Source of the DNA: a virus
Reading direction: 5' to 3' (one strand)
DNA length: 47,285 bases
IMG/VR virus record: IMGVR_UViG_3300002053_000036
Span: 1-47,285 of that record
The notes beneath the pieces are model-generated. The model was not told the DNA's origin. It was given only the letters and a program-made list of their open reading frames with translations, and ran no database searches. Made by a program: the position numbers and the translations under genes. Positions 32,029 to 39,198 of the stretch are shown piece after piece. Position 1 is the stretch's first letter; the number at the start of each line of letters is the position of its first letter.

Positions 32029-33676
32029 TTATTTCATATCTCCCATCAGGTCTTTTAATGATTAAATTCCTCTGCTCACACATTTCAATGAAATCATTAT
32101 CAAATCCATTATCCTTTAACTCACCAATATCACTCGGATTATTCTCAAGAAAAACCGTTAAGCTTTCAATCTTATCACCAAGAGTAATTTCTTCAGGTTG
32201 TATGTCCACAATTTTAGACGAATCCTCAATTTTTCGTTGAGAACTTGTGCCTTCATTATAAGAATAAGATTTACGATTAGGGTCTTTCCAAGAAAGATTT
32301 TTATAAGTCCAAACTCTATTACCATCTGGTAATGTCATCCTATTAGATGCAACACCATACATTGTTTGGAATAATTTACGACTAAAATGAACCTCATTAA
32401 GAGTTGGTTTCTGATGTTCAACACACCATTTATTATATTCATACAAGACCTCTGATTTATCCAACCATGAACCTATCTTAACTTCTAATGTTTCATTACA
32501 AAAACCAAGAATTGGATTAGCTCTTTCCTCATAAAGCTGCAAATTTTTATCAGTAGATTTATTATAACTAAATTTACGATTCTTTAATAAACGCTTCAAA
32601 CCTTCCAATGCCCAATTAAGAATACCAGAAAGCTCTTCCTCAACTATCATTTTATCAAGAATATGCTCATCTGTTCTTGGGTCGCCCACTGGAAAATAAC
32701 TATTAAACTCAATAAAAGTAAGACGAGTAGCAAATGCAACAGTTTTATCCTTTGGAAAATCAGGTGGATTATTGCAACCCCAAATAAGTTTAGCATGATT
32801 AGTAAAATTAATAAAATCATGGTGAATCCTTCTAGCAGCAATACTATCATTACCTGTAAGAAGTTTTATTACACTTGTATCATTAATTACATCAGAACCA
32901 ATATCACCAGAAACATTAGCAAGTTTACCAAACAGTTTAGCAATAGAAAACTGGCTGGTGGTAAGCTCATGTAAAGTCATGTTTTCAACAGAATCAGAAC
33001 CAACGAATTTACGAATAAGATTAAGTAATGTGGTTTTACCATTACGACCAGAGCCGATAAGCAAAAAGAAATTAGGGTACTCATGTGTTTTATACAAAAT
33101 ATATCCAAACATTTCTTGTATGACTTTAACATCATCACCAGAAAGAATTTCATTAATATACTTATCAAAAACAGGACACTCGGCTTTAGGATTAAAAACA
33201 AGATTCATCTGCTCAAAAAGTGGAAGGTCCTTACTATGAGGAATCATCGTACCATTTTTAACATTAAGAACACCATTCTTTAAACTAATAAAATACTTAT
33301 ATTTTTCCTCAACTTCCTCAACTTTTACCATCAAACTCATAAAATGCTTAACGGCTGTAACTACCTCTGTAACCCTCTGATTAGTAGCTTTAGTGTCCAT
33401 AATAAGCCGAGCAACAGTTTCAATCACACGATGCCCATCAGGTCTATAACAACCATTATCATAAATATAAATATCCCGTTTATCATTATTAAGAACGATA
33501 AAACCACGATTAATACCAGTGCCAGTGGTGGGGTCAAATTTATCAAAAACTATATCACCAGCGAGATTATTAGCGACAAGATGCTTCTTATTAAAATAGA
33601 TATTTTTAGTATCTTTAACAGCTTTAAGAATATCACTAACTATTTTCGGGTTCACCGTTCTTTTTTCTTTTGCCAT
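32021..33676 (-). CDS. SF3/D5-type replicative helicase (P4 primase family)
   Basis: A 551-residue protein. Residues about 120-200 resemble the D5_N region (I-S-L-K-N-G-V-L-N-V and Y-I-N-E-I-L-S-G-D-D). The helicase core has Walker A G-S-G-R-N-G-K-T-T-L (208-217), Walker B-like L-A-N-V-S-G-D-I-G and the sensor L-I-W-G-C-N-N-P-P (motif C). A winged-helix-like C-terminus follows (about 410-480). No primase domain is fused; that activity is at 45152-46024. It is the probable initiator/helicase acting at the repeat cluster near 35.2 kb. Confidence 0.9.
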   Translation of the reverse strand: MAKEKRTVNPKIVSDILKAVKDTKNIYFNKKHLVANNLAGDIVFDKFDPTTGTGINRGFIVLNNDKRDIYIYDNGCYRPDGHRVIETVARLIMDTKATNQRVTEVVTAVKHFMSLMVKVEEVEEKYKYFISLKNGVLNVKNGTMIPHSKDLPLFEQMNLVFNPKAECPVFDKYINEILSGDDVKVIQEMFGYILYKTHEYPNFFLLIGSGRNGKTTLLNLIRKFVGSDSVENMTLHELTTSQFSIAKLFGKLANVSGDIGSDVINDTSVIKLLTGNDSIAARRIHHDFINFTNHAKLIWGCNNPPDFPKDKTVAFATRLTFIEFNSYFPVGDPRTDEHILDKMIVEEELSGILNWALEGLKRLLKNRKFSYNKSTDKNLQLYEERANPILGFCNETLEVKIGSWLDKSEVLYEYNKWCVEHQKPTLNEVHFSRKLFQTMYGVASNRMTLPDGNRVWTYKNLSWKDPNRKSYSYNEGTSSQRKIEDSSKIVDIQPEEITLGDKIESLTVFLENNPSDIGELKDNGFDNDFIEMCEQRNLIIKRPDGRYEINA

Positions 33677-33688
33677 TTAACAAGCATC

Positions 33689-33853
33689 CTATAATTCCAC
33701 AAGATTATGATAAGGTCCAATATAATAAACATGAGTAACCATTTCCTCATCAAGAGTAACAAGTAATAAACAGCCATGCTTATACACCTGCAAAACATAC
33801 TCACCGAAAATCATATTGTCCTCAATACTTCCAGTTTTCCAACTCATACTCAT
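33689..33853 (-). CDS. Hypothetical protein, 54 aa
   Basis: A 54-residue beta-rich protein (Y-V-L-Q-V-Y-K-H-G-C-L-L-L-V-T-L) with no recognised family. It starts at ATG 33853 with GGGATGG upstream, or at ATG 33847. It lies immediately before the helicase gene in the same operon. The pattern of short strands and turns suggests one small barrel or sheet. Confidence 0.55.
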   Translation of the reverse strand: MSMSWKTGSIEDNMIFGEYVLQVYKHGCLLLVTLDEEMVTHVYYIGPYHNLVEL

Positions 33854-33871
33854 TTATACCATCCCTTTCAT

Positions 33872-34150
33872 TTAAAGCACCCCAAATAATTTAAAGATAG
33901 CTAAAGATATGAGAAAAGATGCACTAATCGTAAATATCCATTTAATAACATCCTCAATCAACCGTTTCCTTTTCATCGAAGCTTCATAATCCCACTCATC
34001 CTCATCGTTATCCAAAGAATTATCAGCTAACGGGAAACCCTCTATTTTCCAAACAGCATCATCCAAATCGAGCATACAATCATGGCAAAGAATATATCTG
34101 TATTTACCACCCTTACCCTCTTTTTTACCACATCTCGGACATTCAATCAT
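33872..34150 (-). CDS. Zinc ribbon with membrane anchor
   Basis: A 92-residue protein. C-P-R-C-G-K (4-9) and C-H-D-C (about 22-25) form a zinc ribbon. An acidic linker follows (S-L-D-N-D-E-D-E-W-D), and a C-terminal membrane helix (about 68-89). It may anchor a nucleic-acid or protein complex at the membrane. No family is recognised. Confidence 0.65.
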   Translation of the reverse strand: MIECPRCGKKEGKGGKYRYILCHDCMLDLDDAVWKIEGFPLADNSLDNDEDEWDYEASMKRKRLIEDVIKWIFTISASFLISLAIFKLFGVL

Positions 34151-34151
34151 T

Positions 34152-34244
34152 TTATTTCACCAACGAAAGAAAAATAAAAGTACCAAAAATGATAATTACC
34201 AAAATAGTAATTGCAATAACATCATTATTAAGTTTTAACTTCAT
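34152..34244 (-). CDS. Single-helix membrane peptide, 30 aa
   Basis: A 30-residue peptide with a short charged start and one membrane helix (about 9-27, isoleucine-, valine- and phenylalanine-rich). GGATGG lies just upstream. It falls between two accepted genes with small spacing. The function is unknown; the short length keeps confidence modest. Confidence 0.5.
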   Translation of the reverse strand: MKLKLNNDVIAITILVIIIFGTFIFLSLVK

Positions 34245-34262
34245 TATTCATACCATCCTTCA

Positions 34263-34619
34263 TTAATATGGAAAATTATCATATGAAAAATCAAAAGTTT
34301 TCTGTGTTTTAACATTAAGAATAATACAATCGAAAAGATGATACCAAACTACCTGATTTGGGTCAAAACCCTTACGGGGATGAATACTATTCCAAACATT
34401 AATAAATTCTGCTTCGGAAACACAACCTTCAGATTCATAAAGAAACTTTGCAATAAACCATAAAGGAAGCTTAACAACTAAATCAATTTTAAAAGTATTA
34501 CCATCAACTTTGAAAGTATCACCGACATTACCATACTTTTTAGTTCTCGAAGTTGCACATTTAAGAGCAAGATTCAGCTTACCAATAGACCAAGCATTAA
34601 AAGGTATTTTAACTTCCAT
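34263..34619 (-). CDS. ASCH-domain (PUA-like) protein
   Basis: A 118-residue protein. A-L-K-C-A-T-S-R-T-K-K-Y-G (about 18-30), G-D-T-F, the central strands F-K-I-D-L-V-V-K-L, and E-A-E-F-I-N-V-W-N-S-I-H-P-R-K-G-F (about 78-94) match phage ASCH-domain proteins, which are PUA-like folds thought to bind RNA or modified nucleotides. ATG 34619 is used rather than an upstream GTG. It follows the promoter at 34.95 kb as the third gene of the operon. Confidence 0.75.
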   Translation of the reverse strand: MEVKIPFNAWSIGKLNLALKCATSRTKKYGNVGDTFKVDGNTFKIDLVVKLPLWFIAKFLYESEGCVSEAEFINVWNSIHPRKGFDPNQVVWYHLFDCIILNVKTQKTFDFSYDNFPY

Positions 34620-34627
34620 TTTTATTA

Positions 34628-34792
34628 TCACTCTCTCATTATTAAAACATGCTTATCAATAACCTTAATCGATGTCCAAACACAACCATTAACATCAGCA
34701 GAAACCAAAAGAAAACTATCACAATGAGGAAGTACCATAACGAAAAGGATAAACTCATCATCAAATGATACAAAATCTTTAACTTCGGTCAA
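34628..34792 (-). CDS. Hypothetical protein, 54 aa, TTG start
   Basis: A 54-residue beta-rich protein. I start it at TTG 34792, with GGTGAG five bases upstream, inside the end of the zinc-finger gene. A longer ORF to 34849 would only overlap that gene. Its strands F-I-L-F-V-M-V and F-L-L-V-S-A-D-V resemble the 54-residue protein at 33689 in general form, but homology is not certain. Confidence 0.5.
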   Translation of the reverse strand: MTEVKDFVSFDDEFILFVMVLPHCDSFLLVSADVNGCVWTSIKVIDKHVLIMRE

Positions 34793-34928
34793 TTTTCTCA
34801 CCACAGAACGGACAGTCAGAATCCATCCAAATAATATAATCATTACCAAAATATTTCTTCATCTTATGACAACAGAATTTAATAACAGCTTTCTTATCAT
34901 AACAAACAGTTTCATCAGTTATTCTCAT
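34779..34928 (-). CDS. Zinc-finger mini-protein, first gene of operon
   Basis: A 49-residue protein starting 14 bases behind the promoter element at 34942-34954. It has F-C-C-H-K-M (about 18-23) and C-P-F-C-G (about 39-43), a probable CC-H/CxxC zinc site. A short leader and no strong ribosome site suggest near-leaderless translation. It is absent from simple long-ORF lists because of its length. It may be a regulator at the head of the replication operon. Confidence 0.7.
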   Translation of the reverse strand: MRITDETVCYDKKAVIKFCCHKMKKYFGNDYIIWMDSDCPFCGEKIDRS

Positions 34929-34941
34929 ACACTCTCAATAG

Positions 34942-34968
34942 AGTACCCAAAATAACAAGCTTTAAATA
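34942..34968 (-). promoter_or_regulatory. Promoter of the replication operon
   Basis: On the minus strand the TATA box TATTTAAAG (34968-34960) is followed by TATTTTGGGTACT (34954-34942), then by the dyad ACTCT-ATTG-AGAGT just before the ATG at 34928. It is nearly identical to the (+) promoter at 44446-44472 from TATA box through the dyad. Confidence 0.8.
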
Positions 34969-35090
34969 ACATGACTTCGGAGAACAAACATTCACAAGGA
35001 CATGATAAAGACACCATCGGGACATAAAAATAGAATCATATATAAAACATTCCATAATATTGTAATAATCAAAAATAAGGAGAAAACAAA

Positions 35091-35394
35091 AAGAAAAGAG
35101 CAAAAAATGAAAGAAAAGAGCAATTTTACACTACGGACCAGAAAAATGGGTACTCGGAAAGTTACTATGGCAGCGATTTTTCTCCCGTTAAACCTATATT
35201 CCTGCCATAGTAACCACACTAATTTTATTATATTATATAAAAACACTATTTTTAATCTAGCTTCTATATAGAAATTTACTATGGTTACTATGGTTTTAAC
35301 AGAAGGGCAAGTAACTTTCTCAAACCATAGTAACTTACTATGGATTTTGTACAAAAACAAAGAAAAGAGCAGTTGCTCATAAAGAAAAGAGCAA
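35091..35394. repeat. Iteron cluster, candidate replication origin
   Basis: Six copies of TTACTATGG lie within 182 bases: forward at 35162, 35276, 35285 and 35335, reverse at 35205 and 35325. One pair forms a 13-bp perfect inverted repeat (35161-35173 with 35202-35214). Another forms CCATAGTAA-C-TTACTATGG (35325-35343). Four copies of AAGAAAAGAGCA flank the cluster in pairs (about 35091, 35111, 35360 and 35382). There is no gene here. Helicase and AT-rich repeats lie nearby, so an origin is the best reading; an operator array is the alternative. Confidence 0.6.
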
Positions 35395-35681
35395 TAAATA
35401 CACACACTATCCCCACCGTTTATTTTTATTCTGCGAGTTTTATAATATGGGGTATATATTAACATTTAAATAATAATAATAATATATAATACAGAGTACA
35501 GCGCTTCATTTATATAAAAATCAACATATAATAATCAATATATAATACACATTAAATAATAATCGACATATAAATATAGTATTTTTATTTTTTAAAAAAT
35601 ATATAAATGGTGTTATATGTTTGAAAATAAATAAAAAATAATAAATAAATATCGGCTCTATTTTCAGAGAACATGTATTAC
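35395..35681. other. AT-rich non-coding DNA beside the iterons
   Basis: About 290 bases with no credible gene. It contains short imperfect AT repeats (ATAATAATCAATATATAATAC-like stretches) and several possible TATA boxes (for example near 35450-35475). It may be part of a DNA-unwinding region. A 14-base string ACAGAGTACAGCGC at about 35493 recurs at 41183. Confidence 0.4.
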
Positions 35682-35749
35682 TTAATAATCATTATTAGTT
35701 AATAATCATTATTAGTTAGTAATCATTATTAGTTAGTAATTATTACTAA
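35682..35749. repeat. Four tandem 17-bp palindromic repeats
   Basis: Units at 35682, 35699, 35716 and 35733 have the form TTAATAATCATTATTAG with one or a few changes. Each contains the dyad AATAATCATTATT. Such AT-rich iterons often serve as helicase-loading or unwinding sites next to an origin. Confidence 0.8.
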
Positions 35750-35945
35750 ATTGTAATGATTGTTATTTAGTACATATTTCTATTTTTCTGTGTACATGCA
35801 TTTTTATTTGACCTTTCCATATATTTATTTTAAGCTTGTTGTTTATCACATGATAGATAAATGTATAAACCTATTTTGTTTTTGTATTCTAGCTATATGT
35901 TTATTGTTTTAAATGACTATTTTCAAATATATGGATAAAAAATAT
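35750..35945. other. Non-coding AT-rich stretch
   Basis: About 200 bases between the tandem repeats and the terminator. I see no gene, no strong hairpin and no recognised promoter beyond general AT-richness. Confidence 0.4.
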
Positions 35946-35998
35946 GGTATAAGATAACAGGTGAAAAAAAAATAATGTATTGTTTGTTATCCTATACC
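35946..35998 (-). terminator. Long hairpin ending the left early operon
   Basis: GGTATAAGATAACA (35946-35959) pairs with TGTTATCCTATACC (35985-35998) with a single mismatch. The stop codon of the minus-strand gene lies in the stem, and the loop carries a run of nine T on the minus strand. It would stop early leftward transcripts before the origin region. Confidence 0.75.
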
Positions 35999-36618
35999 TT
36001 TTTGTTAGCTAGGTTGAAGTAATACTCATGCTTTGTTATTTTGTGGTTTAAGTTATTTAATTCCTTTCTGGCATAATACCATAAACATGATTGTGTATTT
36101 GACGGTTTTATTTTTAGCTTTTTACTTATTTTTCTTATTATGTATTTGATATATTTTATATCATTTTTGTTTGCATATTTGTACTTATGTTTAAGGTTAA
36201 ATATTTTTAATATCCATGTATCTATTACTACTTGGTTAAGGTCATTATTAACTAATGCTTTGTAATATGGTTTTATCTTGTTTCCATGTGGTAATTTTCC
36301 CTCTAAAATTCTTTTTATATTGTTTTTTATTGGTTTGTCAGCTATTCCATAATTTAAGATATATGGATTATTAAATTCTTTTATGGTGTTTAAAGCATTG
36401 ATTGTTAATGATTCATTAACTTCTAATGTATTCCTTTGTGATGTTACACTTAATAGACCTAGATATAGCTTGTAATTATCTGGATAATATTTTTTAGCGT
36501 TATTGTATATATCGTTATACCAGTTAAAACCTTCAAGATTACTTATTACTTTATACATAAGTTTATTTTCAAAGTTTTTATCTATTTTGTTTATTTTTTT
36601 CCATTCTTTAAAATTCAT
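35992..36618 (-). CDS. DUF7178-like phage protein
   Basis: A 208-residue basic helical protein. N-W-Y-N-D-I-Y-N-N-A-K (about 33-43), a following L-G-L-L-S-V-T-S-Q-R-N-T (about 54-65), K-I-K-P-Y-Y-K-A-L, V-V-I-D-T-W-I-L-K (about 126-134) and Q-S-C-L-W-Y-Y-A-R match a phage protein family that I recall as DUF7178 (WY..A, ALSP, N, VvDTW, Q..W). It is distantly like helix-hairpin-helix DNA glycosylases in layout. The family's function is not known to me. A GGTGA site precedes the ATG. Confidence 0.65.
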   Translation of the reverse strand: MNFKEWKKINKIDKNFENKLMYKVISNLEGFNWYNDIYNNAKKYYPDNYKLYLGLLSVTSQRNTLEVNESLTINALNTIKEFNNPYILNYGIADKPIKNNIKRILEGKLPHGNKIKPYYKALVNNDLNQVVIDTWILKIFNLKHKYKYANKNDIKYIKYIIRKISKKLKIKPSNTQSCLWYYARKELNNLNHKITKHEYYFNLANKKV

Positions 36619-36630
36619 TTATTCACCTGT

Positions 36631-36690
36631 TTATATCCATTCTATTATTATTATTTCTTTTGGTATATTTTTTTTCTTATTCCTGTACAT
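36631..36690 (-). CDS. Possible mini-protein, 19 aa
   Basis: A 19-codon ORF with a basic start and an isoleucine-rich end, lying between two accepted genes and overlapping the first by 14 bases. The ribosome site GGAGAG lies about 8 bases upstream. It is too short to judge by sequence; it could be only a coupling ORF. Confidence 0.25.
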   Translation of the reverse strand: MYRNKKKNIPKEIIIIEWI

Positions 36691-37075
36691 TTATGCACTC
36701 TCCTTTTATGTTATCGTATATGTATTTTTGTTTAAAGATTTTTCCTGTAATTATAGCATTATTCAATGTTAATTCATAAGTATTTATTTCTATATAATAA
36801 GTGTTATTTGTTTTATCGTAAAAACCACCTATTAAGATTTTATCATTTTTACTATTATCAATATAGTTAAAACTATCTTCATATACTGTTATTATGTATT
36901 TTTCAAGATTAATATATTTTATTTCTATCAGTGTTTTATAGCTTATGATATAGTGATATTTTTTATTTTTTGTTATATCCCGATATAATCCCGTTCTTTT
37001 ATGATACATGAAAGAAAAACCGTTTTTATATGTTTTACTAAATTGGATTAAATCTTTTAAATCTATTTGTTGCAT
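36677..37075 (-). CDS. Hypothetical beta-rich protein, 132 aa
   Basis: A 132-residue protein dominated by short strands and tyrosine/isoleucine (Y-H-Y-I-I-S-Y-K-T-L-I-E-I-K-Y-I; T-Y-Y-I-E-I-N-T-Y-E-L). No family is recognised. It has GAGGT upstream of its ATG, like all genes in this arm, suggesting uniform and efficient translation of an early operon. Confidence 0.6.
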   Translation of the reverse strand: MQQIDLKDLIQFSKTYKNGFSFMYHKRTGLYRDITKNKKYHYIISYKTLIEIKYINLEKYIITVYEDSFNYIDNSKNDKILIGGFYDKTNNTYYIEINTYELTLNNAIITGKIFKQKYIYDNIKGECINVQE

Positions 37076-37096
37076 GTTTTAACCTCTTGGTAATAT

Positions 37097-37189
37097 TTAC
37101 TTTGGATTAACTATTGTTGGTTTATCCCTAAACGGCGCATAACACTTATTGTTTTTTAGGTATATACACTTTTTACTTATTTGGTTCAT
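37097..37189 (-). CDS. Mini-protein with two cysteines, 30 aa
   Basis: A 30-residue peptide of the form M-N-Q-I-S-K-K-C-I-Y-L-K-N-N-K-C-Y, with a proline-containing C-terminus. A GAGGT site precedes it. The C-x7-C spacing might be half a zinc site. The regular spacing and ribosome site support it. Confidence 0.5.
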   Translation of the reverse strand: MNQISKKCIYLKNNKCYAPFRDKPTIVNPK

Positions 37190-37191
37190 GT

Positions 37192-37347
37192 TTAGACCTC
37201 ATCGTTATTTATTAATTCCCTTATTTTTGTTTCTGTTAAGATAGTTTCATGTACTTTATTTTCACTATCTGTATAACCTATCCATATACACCTGTTTGAT
37301 AAACCTATTTCTATATATGTTCCGTTTTTAAGTGTTATTATTTTCAT
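37192..37347 (-). CDS. Hypothetical small beta protein, 51 aa
   Basis: A 51-residue protein from ATG 37347 with GAGGTG upstream; a longer reading to 37374 lies in the next gene. Strands I-I-T-L-K-N-G-T-Y-I-E-I and R-C-I-W-I-G-Y-T-D are followed by a short helix. The pattern is similar in outline to the 67-residue neighbour (37350-37553), so it may be a shorter relative. Confidence 0.55.
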   Translation of the reverse strand: MKIITLKNGTYIEIGLSNRCIWIGYTDSENKVHETILTETKIRELINNDEV

Positions 37348-37349
37348 AT

Positions 37350-37553
37350 TTAAAACACCTCTAAAGCATTCCAAAGTTTTTCAAAGGTTTTTGAATCTAT
37401 ATATTTTATATTTGTATTACCATTAGCTTTTTTGTCTAACAGGTTTAATATTGTATTAGTTATAAATAAAATTCTATCAGAATTTTTAAATCGTATGTCT
37501 ATACCTGTTGGTGTTATAACCACTTTTTTTATATCTGGATTATTATTTTTCAT
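37350..37553 (-). CDS. Small protein with paralogue in the other arm, 67 aa
   Basis: A 67-residue protein starting at ATG 37553. The block G-I-D-I-R-F-K-N-S-D-R-I-L-F-I-T-N-T-I-L resembles G-I-N-V-Y-F-T-N-G-M-K-L-F-I-T-D-T-F-L of the plus-strand protein at 40858-41172, and both end with a short Y-I-D-S/K-x-T-x-x-K segment. The two are therefore paralogues on opposite strands. The function is unknown. Confidence 0.65.
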   Translation of the reverse strand: MKNNNPDIKKVVITPTGIDIRFKNSDRILFITNTILNLLDKKANGNTNIKYIDSKTFEKLWNALEVF

Positions 37554-37555
37554 TT

Positions 37556-37690
37556 TTACCAAACCTCTAATCTATTTTCTTTTAATGTCGGGTGTTTTTG
37601 ATACCATTTTATTTTGTTTATTCTTTTTTGTTTTAGCCACCAGCTTTTATTTATTTCTTTATTTATATTTTTTTCTAACATTTCTTTCAT
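37556..37690 (-). CDS. Basic mini-protein, 44 aa
   Basis: A 44-residue protein rich in lysine, asparagine and tryptophan (K-S-W-W-L-K-Q-K-R-I-N-K-I-K-W-Y), from ATG 37690 with AAAGGAGA upstream. It could contact nucleic acid. It overlaps the next start by one or two bases. No family is recognised. Confidence 0.55.
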   Translation of the reverse strand: MKEMLEKNINKEINKSWWLKQKRINKIKWYQKHPTLKENRLEVW

Positions 37691-37697
37691 TTCTCCT

Positions 37698-38141
37698 TTA
37701 ATTATTTTTTAAATATTCCTTATAAGTGTTATAATTTTCATCGGCTAATAATTTATTATTTGTTAAATTATTAGTATCTAATAGTTCGAATTCCGATATT
37801 TGGTAATATTCAATTATAGCTTTTTTATATCCAAATTTTTTAATATCATCGACATATACGAAATATTTTATACCGTCTATTTTACTTTTATATTTTAAAT
37901 ATTTTTTTTCTATATTGTATGTTTTACTTATTAAATACGATATACCGTCAAATAAAGCACTGGTTGTATGATTAAATAAGTTAAATAATGCTTTGTGTAT
38001 ATGTTCATGCTCTAAAGCATCGACTGTTAATTTTATTATTTCCTGTTCGGTTAAACATTCAGAATGCGTTAAGCTTATTACTATATCGTTATGCATTGGT
38101 CGGAATCTAAAACCGTCATCGTCTATTATGTAGTTAGTCAT
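37698..38141 (-). CDS. HExxH protein (HEHIH), paralogue in the other arm
   Basis: A 147-residue protein with H-E-H-I-H at 45-49 and a further histidine eight residues later (F-N-H-T-T-S-A-L-F-D). The plus-strand protein at 40385 has H-E-Y-L-H and G-H-T-A-T-C-L-F-D at the same spacing, preceded in both by L-T-x-x-x-I-x-x-L. They are paralogous small zincin-like proteins. The long lysine-rich C-terminus is not shared. Substrate and activity are unknown. Confidence 0.7.
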   Translation of the reverse strand: MTNYIIDDDGFRFRPMHNDIVISLTHSECLTEQEIIKLTVDALEHEHIHKALFNLFNHTTSALFDGISYLISKTYNIEKKYLKYKSKIDGIKYFVYVDDIKKFGYKKAIIEYYQISEFELLDTNNLTNNKLLADENYNTYKEYLKNN

Positions 38142-38143
38142 TT

Positions 38144-38257
38144 TTAAACCTCTTTAAATTTATAGCTTATGAATTTATTCTCTTCTATTTCTGTTTCTAT
38201 AAGTTTTATTGTTTTAAATATATTGTATAATTCAATGCTTAAATTTTGGTTTTTCAT
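38144..38257 (-). CDS. Mini-protein, 37 aa
   Basis: A 37-residue amphipathic helix (L-S-I-E-L-Y-N-I-F-K-T-I-K-L-I-E-T-E-I) from ATG 38257, with AAGGTG about 15 bases upstream. It ends three bases before the HExxH gene. It has no recognised family but fits neatly into the operon. Confidence 0.5.
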   Translation of the reverse strand: MKNQNLSIELYNIFKTIKLIETEIEENKFISYKFKEV

Positions 38258-38272
38258 ATTTTTTTTCACCTT

Positions 38273-38440
38273 TTAATCAAATATGTGTATAATGTTTACC
38301 TTTCCATTTTTATCATATAGATAGATTGTTTTTTTATCTTGTGATATAACTGTTTTTTCTATATGGTTTATGGTTTTATATCTATTTCCTAAATTCCTTA
38401 TTTCTATTTTCAAATTTTTTATTGTTTTTTTTCTTTCCAT
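38273..38440 (-). CDS. First gene of the left early operon, 55 aa
   Basis: A 55-residue protein with a basic helical start (M-E-R-K-K-T-I-K-N-L-K-I-E-I-R-N) and two strands (V-I-S-Q-D-K-K-T-I-Y-L-Y-D). AAGGTG precedes the ATG and a TATA-like TATTTAAATG region lies about 40 bases further upstream. It may be a small DNA-binding regulator, but no motif proves this. Confidence 0.55.
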   Translation of the reverse strand: MERKKTIKNLKIEIRNLGNRYKTINHIEKTVISQDKKTIYLYDKNGKVNIIHIFD

Positions 38441-38807
38441 ATTTTTTTCACCTTATATATTATATATGTCAATCATACTATTTAAATGTTTTGTGATAGT
38501 ATGTCAAATTGTAAAAATGTTTATTAGTTATCTGATATAATCCAGATAGTTATTTTTATTTGGCATTAATTTAAAAATCATTTTAATGCGTTTTAATGCG
38601 TTTTAATGCTTATGGCTATATTACCATCTAAATTAAAAGTTTTTTGATTGTGATGTATTTGGTGAATTGGTTTATACTATTTTTCAATAAGCTTTAAATA
38701 TTTTAATTCAAACTAAAAAAGTTTAAATACTTTGACCTCACATAATTAAGAATAAAAGAAAAATTAATGGATTAAAATGTACTTTGTTAAAAATAGGTGT
38801 ATTAAAT
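38441..38807. promoter_or_regulatory. Divergent early promoter region
   Basis: About 370 bases without a gene. For the leftward operon a TATA-like ATTTAAATAG lies near 38480-38490. For the rightward gene, CTTTAAATA (about 38691) and GTTTAAATAC (about 38719) are TATA candidates. Three tandem copies of GTTTTAATGC (about 38582-38611) lie in the middle. TGTCAAATTGTAAAAATGT at 38502-38520 shares words with the repeats at 39199-39262. A short ATCTG/CAGAT dyad occurs near 38530. Confidence 0.65.
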
Positions 38808-39146
38808 ATGCATAAAAAAATTAAAAAGAAGTTATTAAAATTTAATAAAAAACTAGATAAAAAAATAATTAGATTAGGAAAAAAATTGATTAATATTAAT
38901 ACTAGAATAAATAAAAGAATAAAAAAGTTAAAGAAAAATAAGTATATTAAAATATTAATAAATAAAGATAAATCTAGTTATAAATGGGATATAAAATTCA
39001 ATGATAAAAATAATAATAAAAATTTAGAAATGATAATAAATAATTGTAAAAATAGTAAGCTTTATAATAAATACATTATGATACTTATTATTATTATATT
39101 TATTATTGCATTTAAAGATTTTATATTTCAATTATTTGCATATTAA
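38808..39146 (+). CDS. Lysine-rich protein with C-terminal membrane helix
   Basis: A 112-residue protein from ATG 38808 (GGTG upstream); an upstream TTG at 38784 is less likely. Residues 1-85 are extremely rich in lysine, asparagine and isoleucine and predicted helical, followed by one membrane segment (about 90-108). It could bind DNA or negatively charged surfaces from the membrane. It stands alone between two regulatory regions. Confidence 0.6.
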   Translation: MHKKIKKKLLKFNKKLDKKIIRLGKKLININTRINKRIKKLKKNKYIKILINKDKSSYKWDIKFNDKNNNKNLEMIINNCKNSKLYNKYIMILIIIIFIIAFKDFIFQLFAY

Positions 39147-39198
39147 AATTTAAATAATTAAAATAAATTGATTAAAATTAAAATACCAGAGTACGGCA

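Noticed and set aside
33060-33085. GGGTACTC inside the helicase gene as another promoter element
   Set aside because: No TATA box lies at the right distance and the wider TATTTTGGGTACT word is not matched.
34793-34849. Upstream extension of the 54-residue protein
   Set aside because: It overlaps most of a better zinc-finger gene (34779-34928); a TTG with a proper ribosome site gives a more likely start.
34992-35465. 157-codon minus-strand ORF
   Set aside because: It runs through the iteron cluster and promoter region; the translation is a hydrophobic and cysteine-rich string shaped by AT-rich repeats, with no ribosome site.
37780-37800. TTCGAAT string like a tRNA T-arm
   Set aside because: It lies inside the HExxH gene and no acceptor, D or anticodon arms can be drawn around it.
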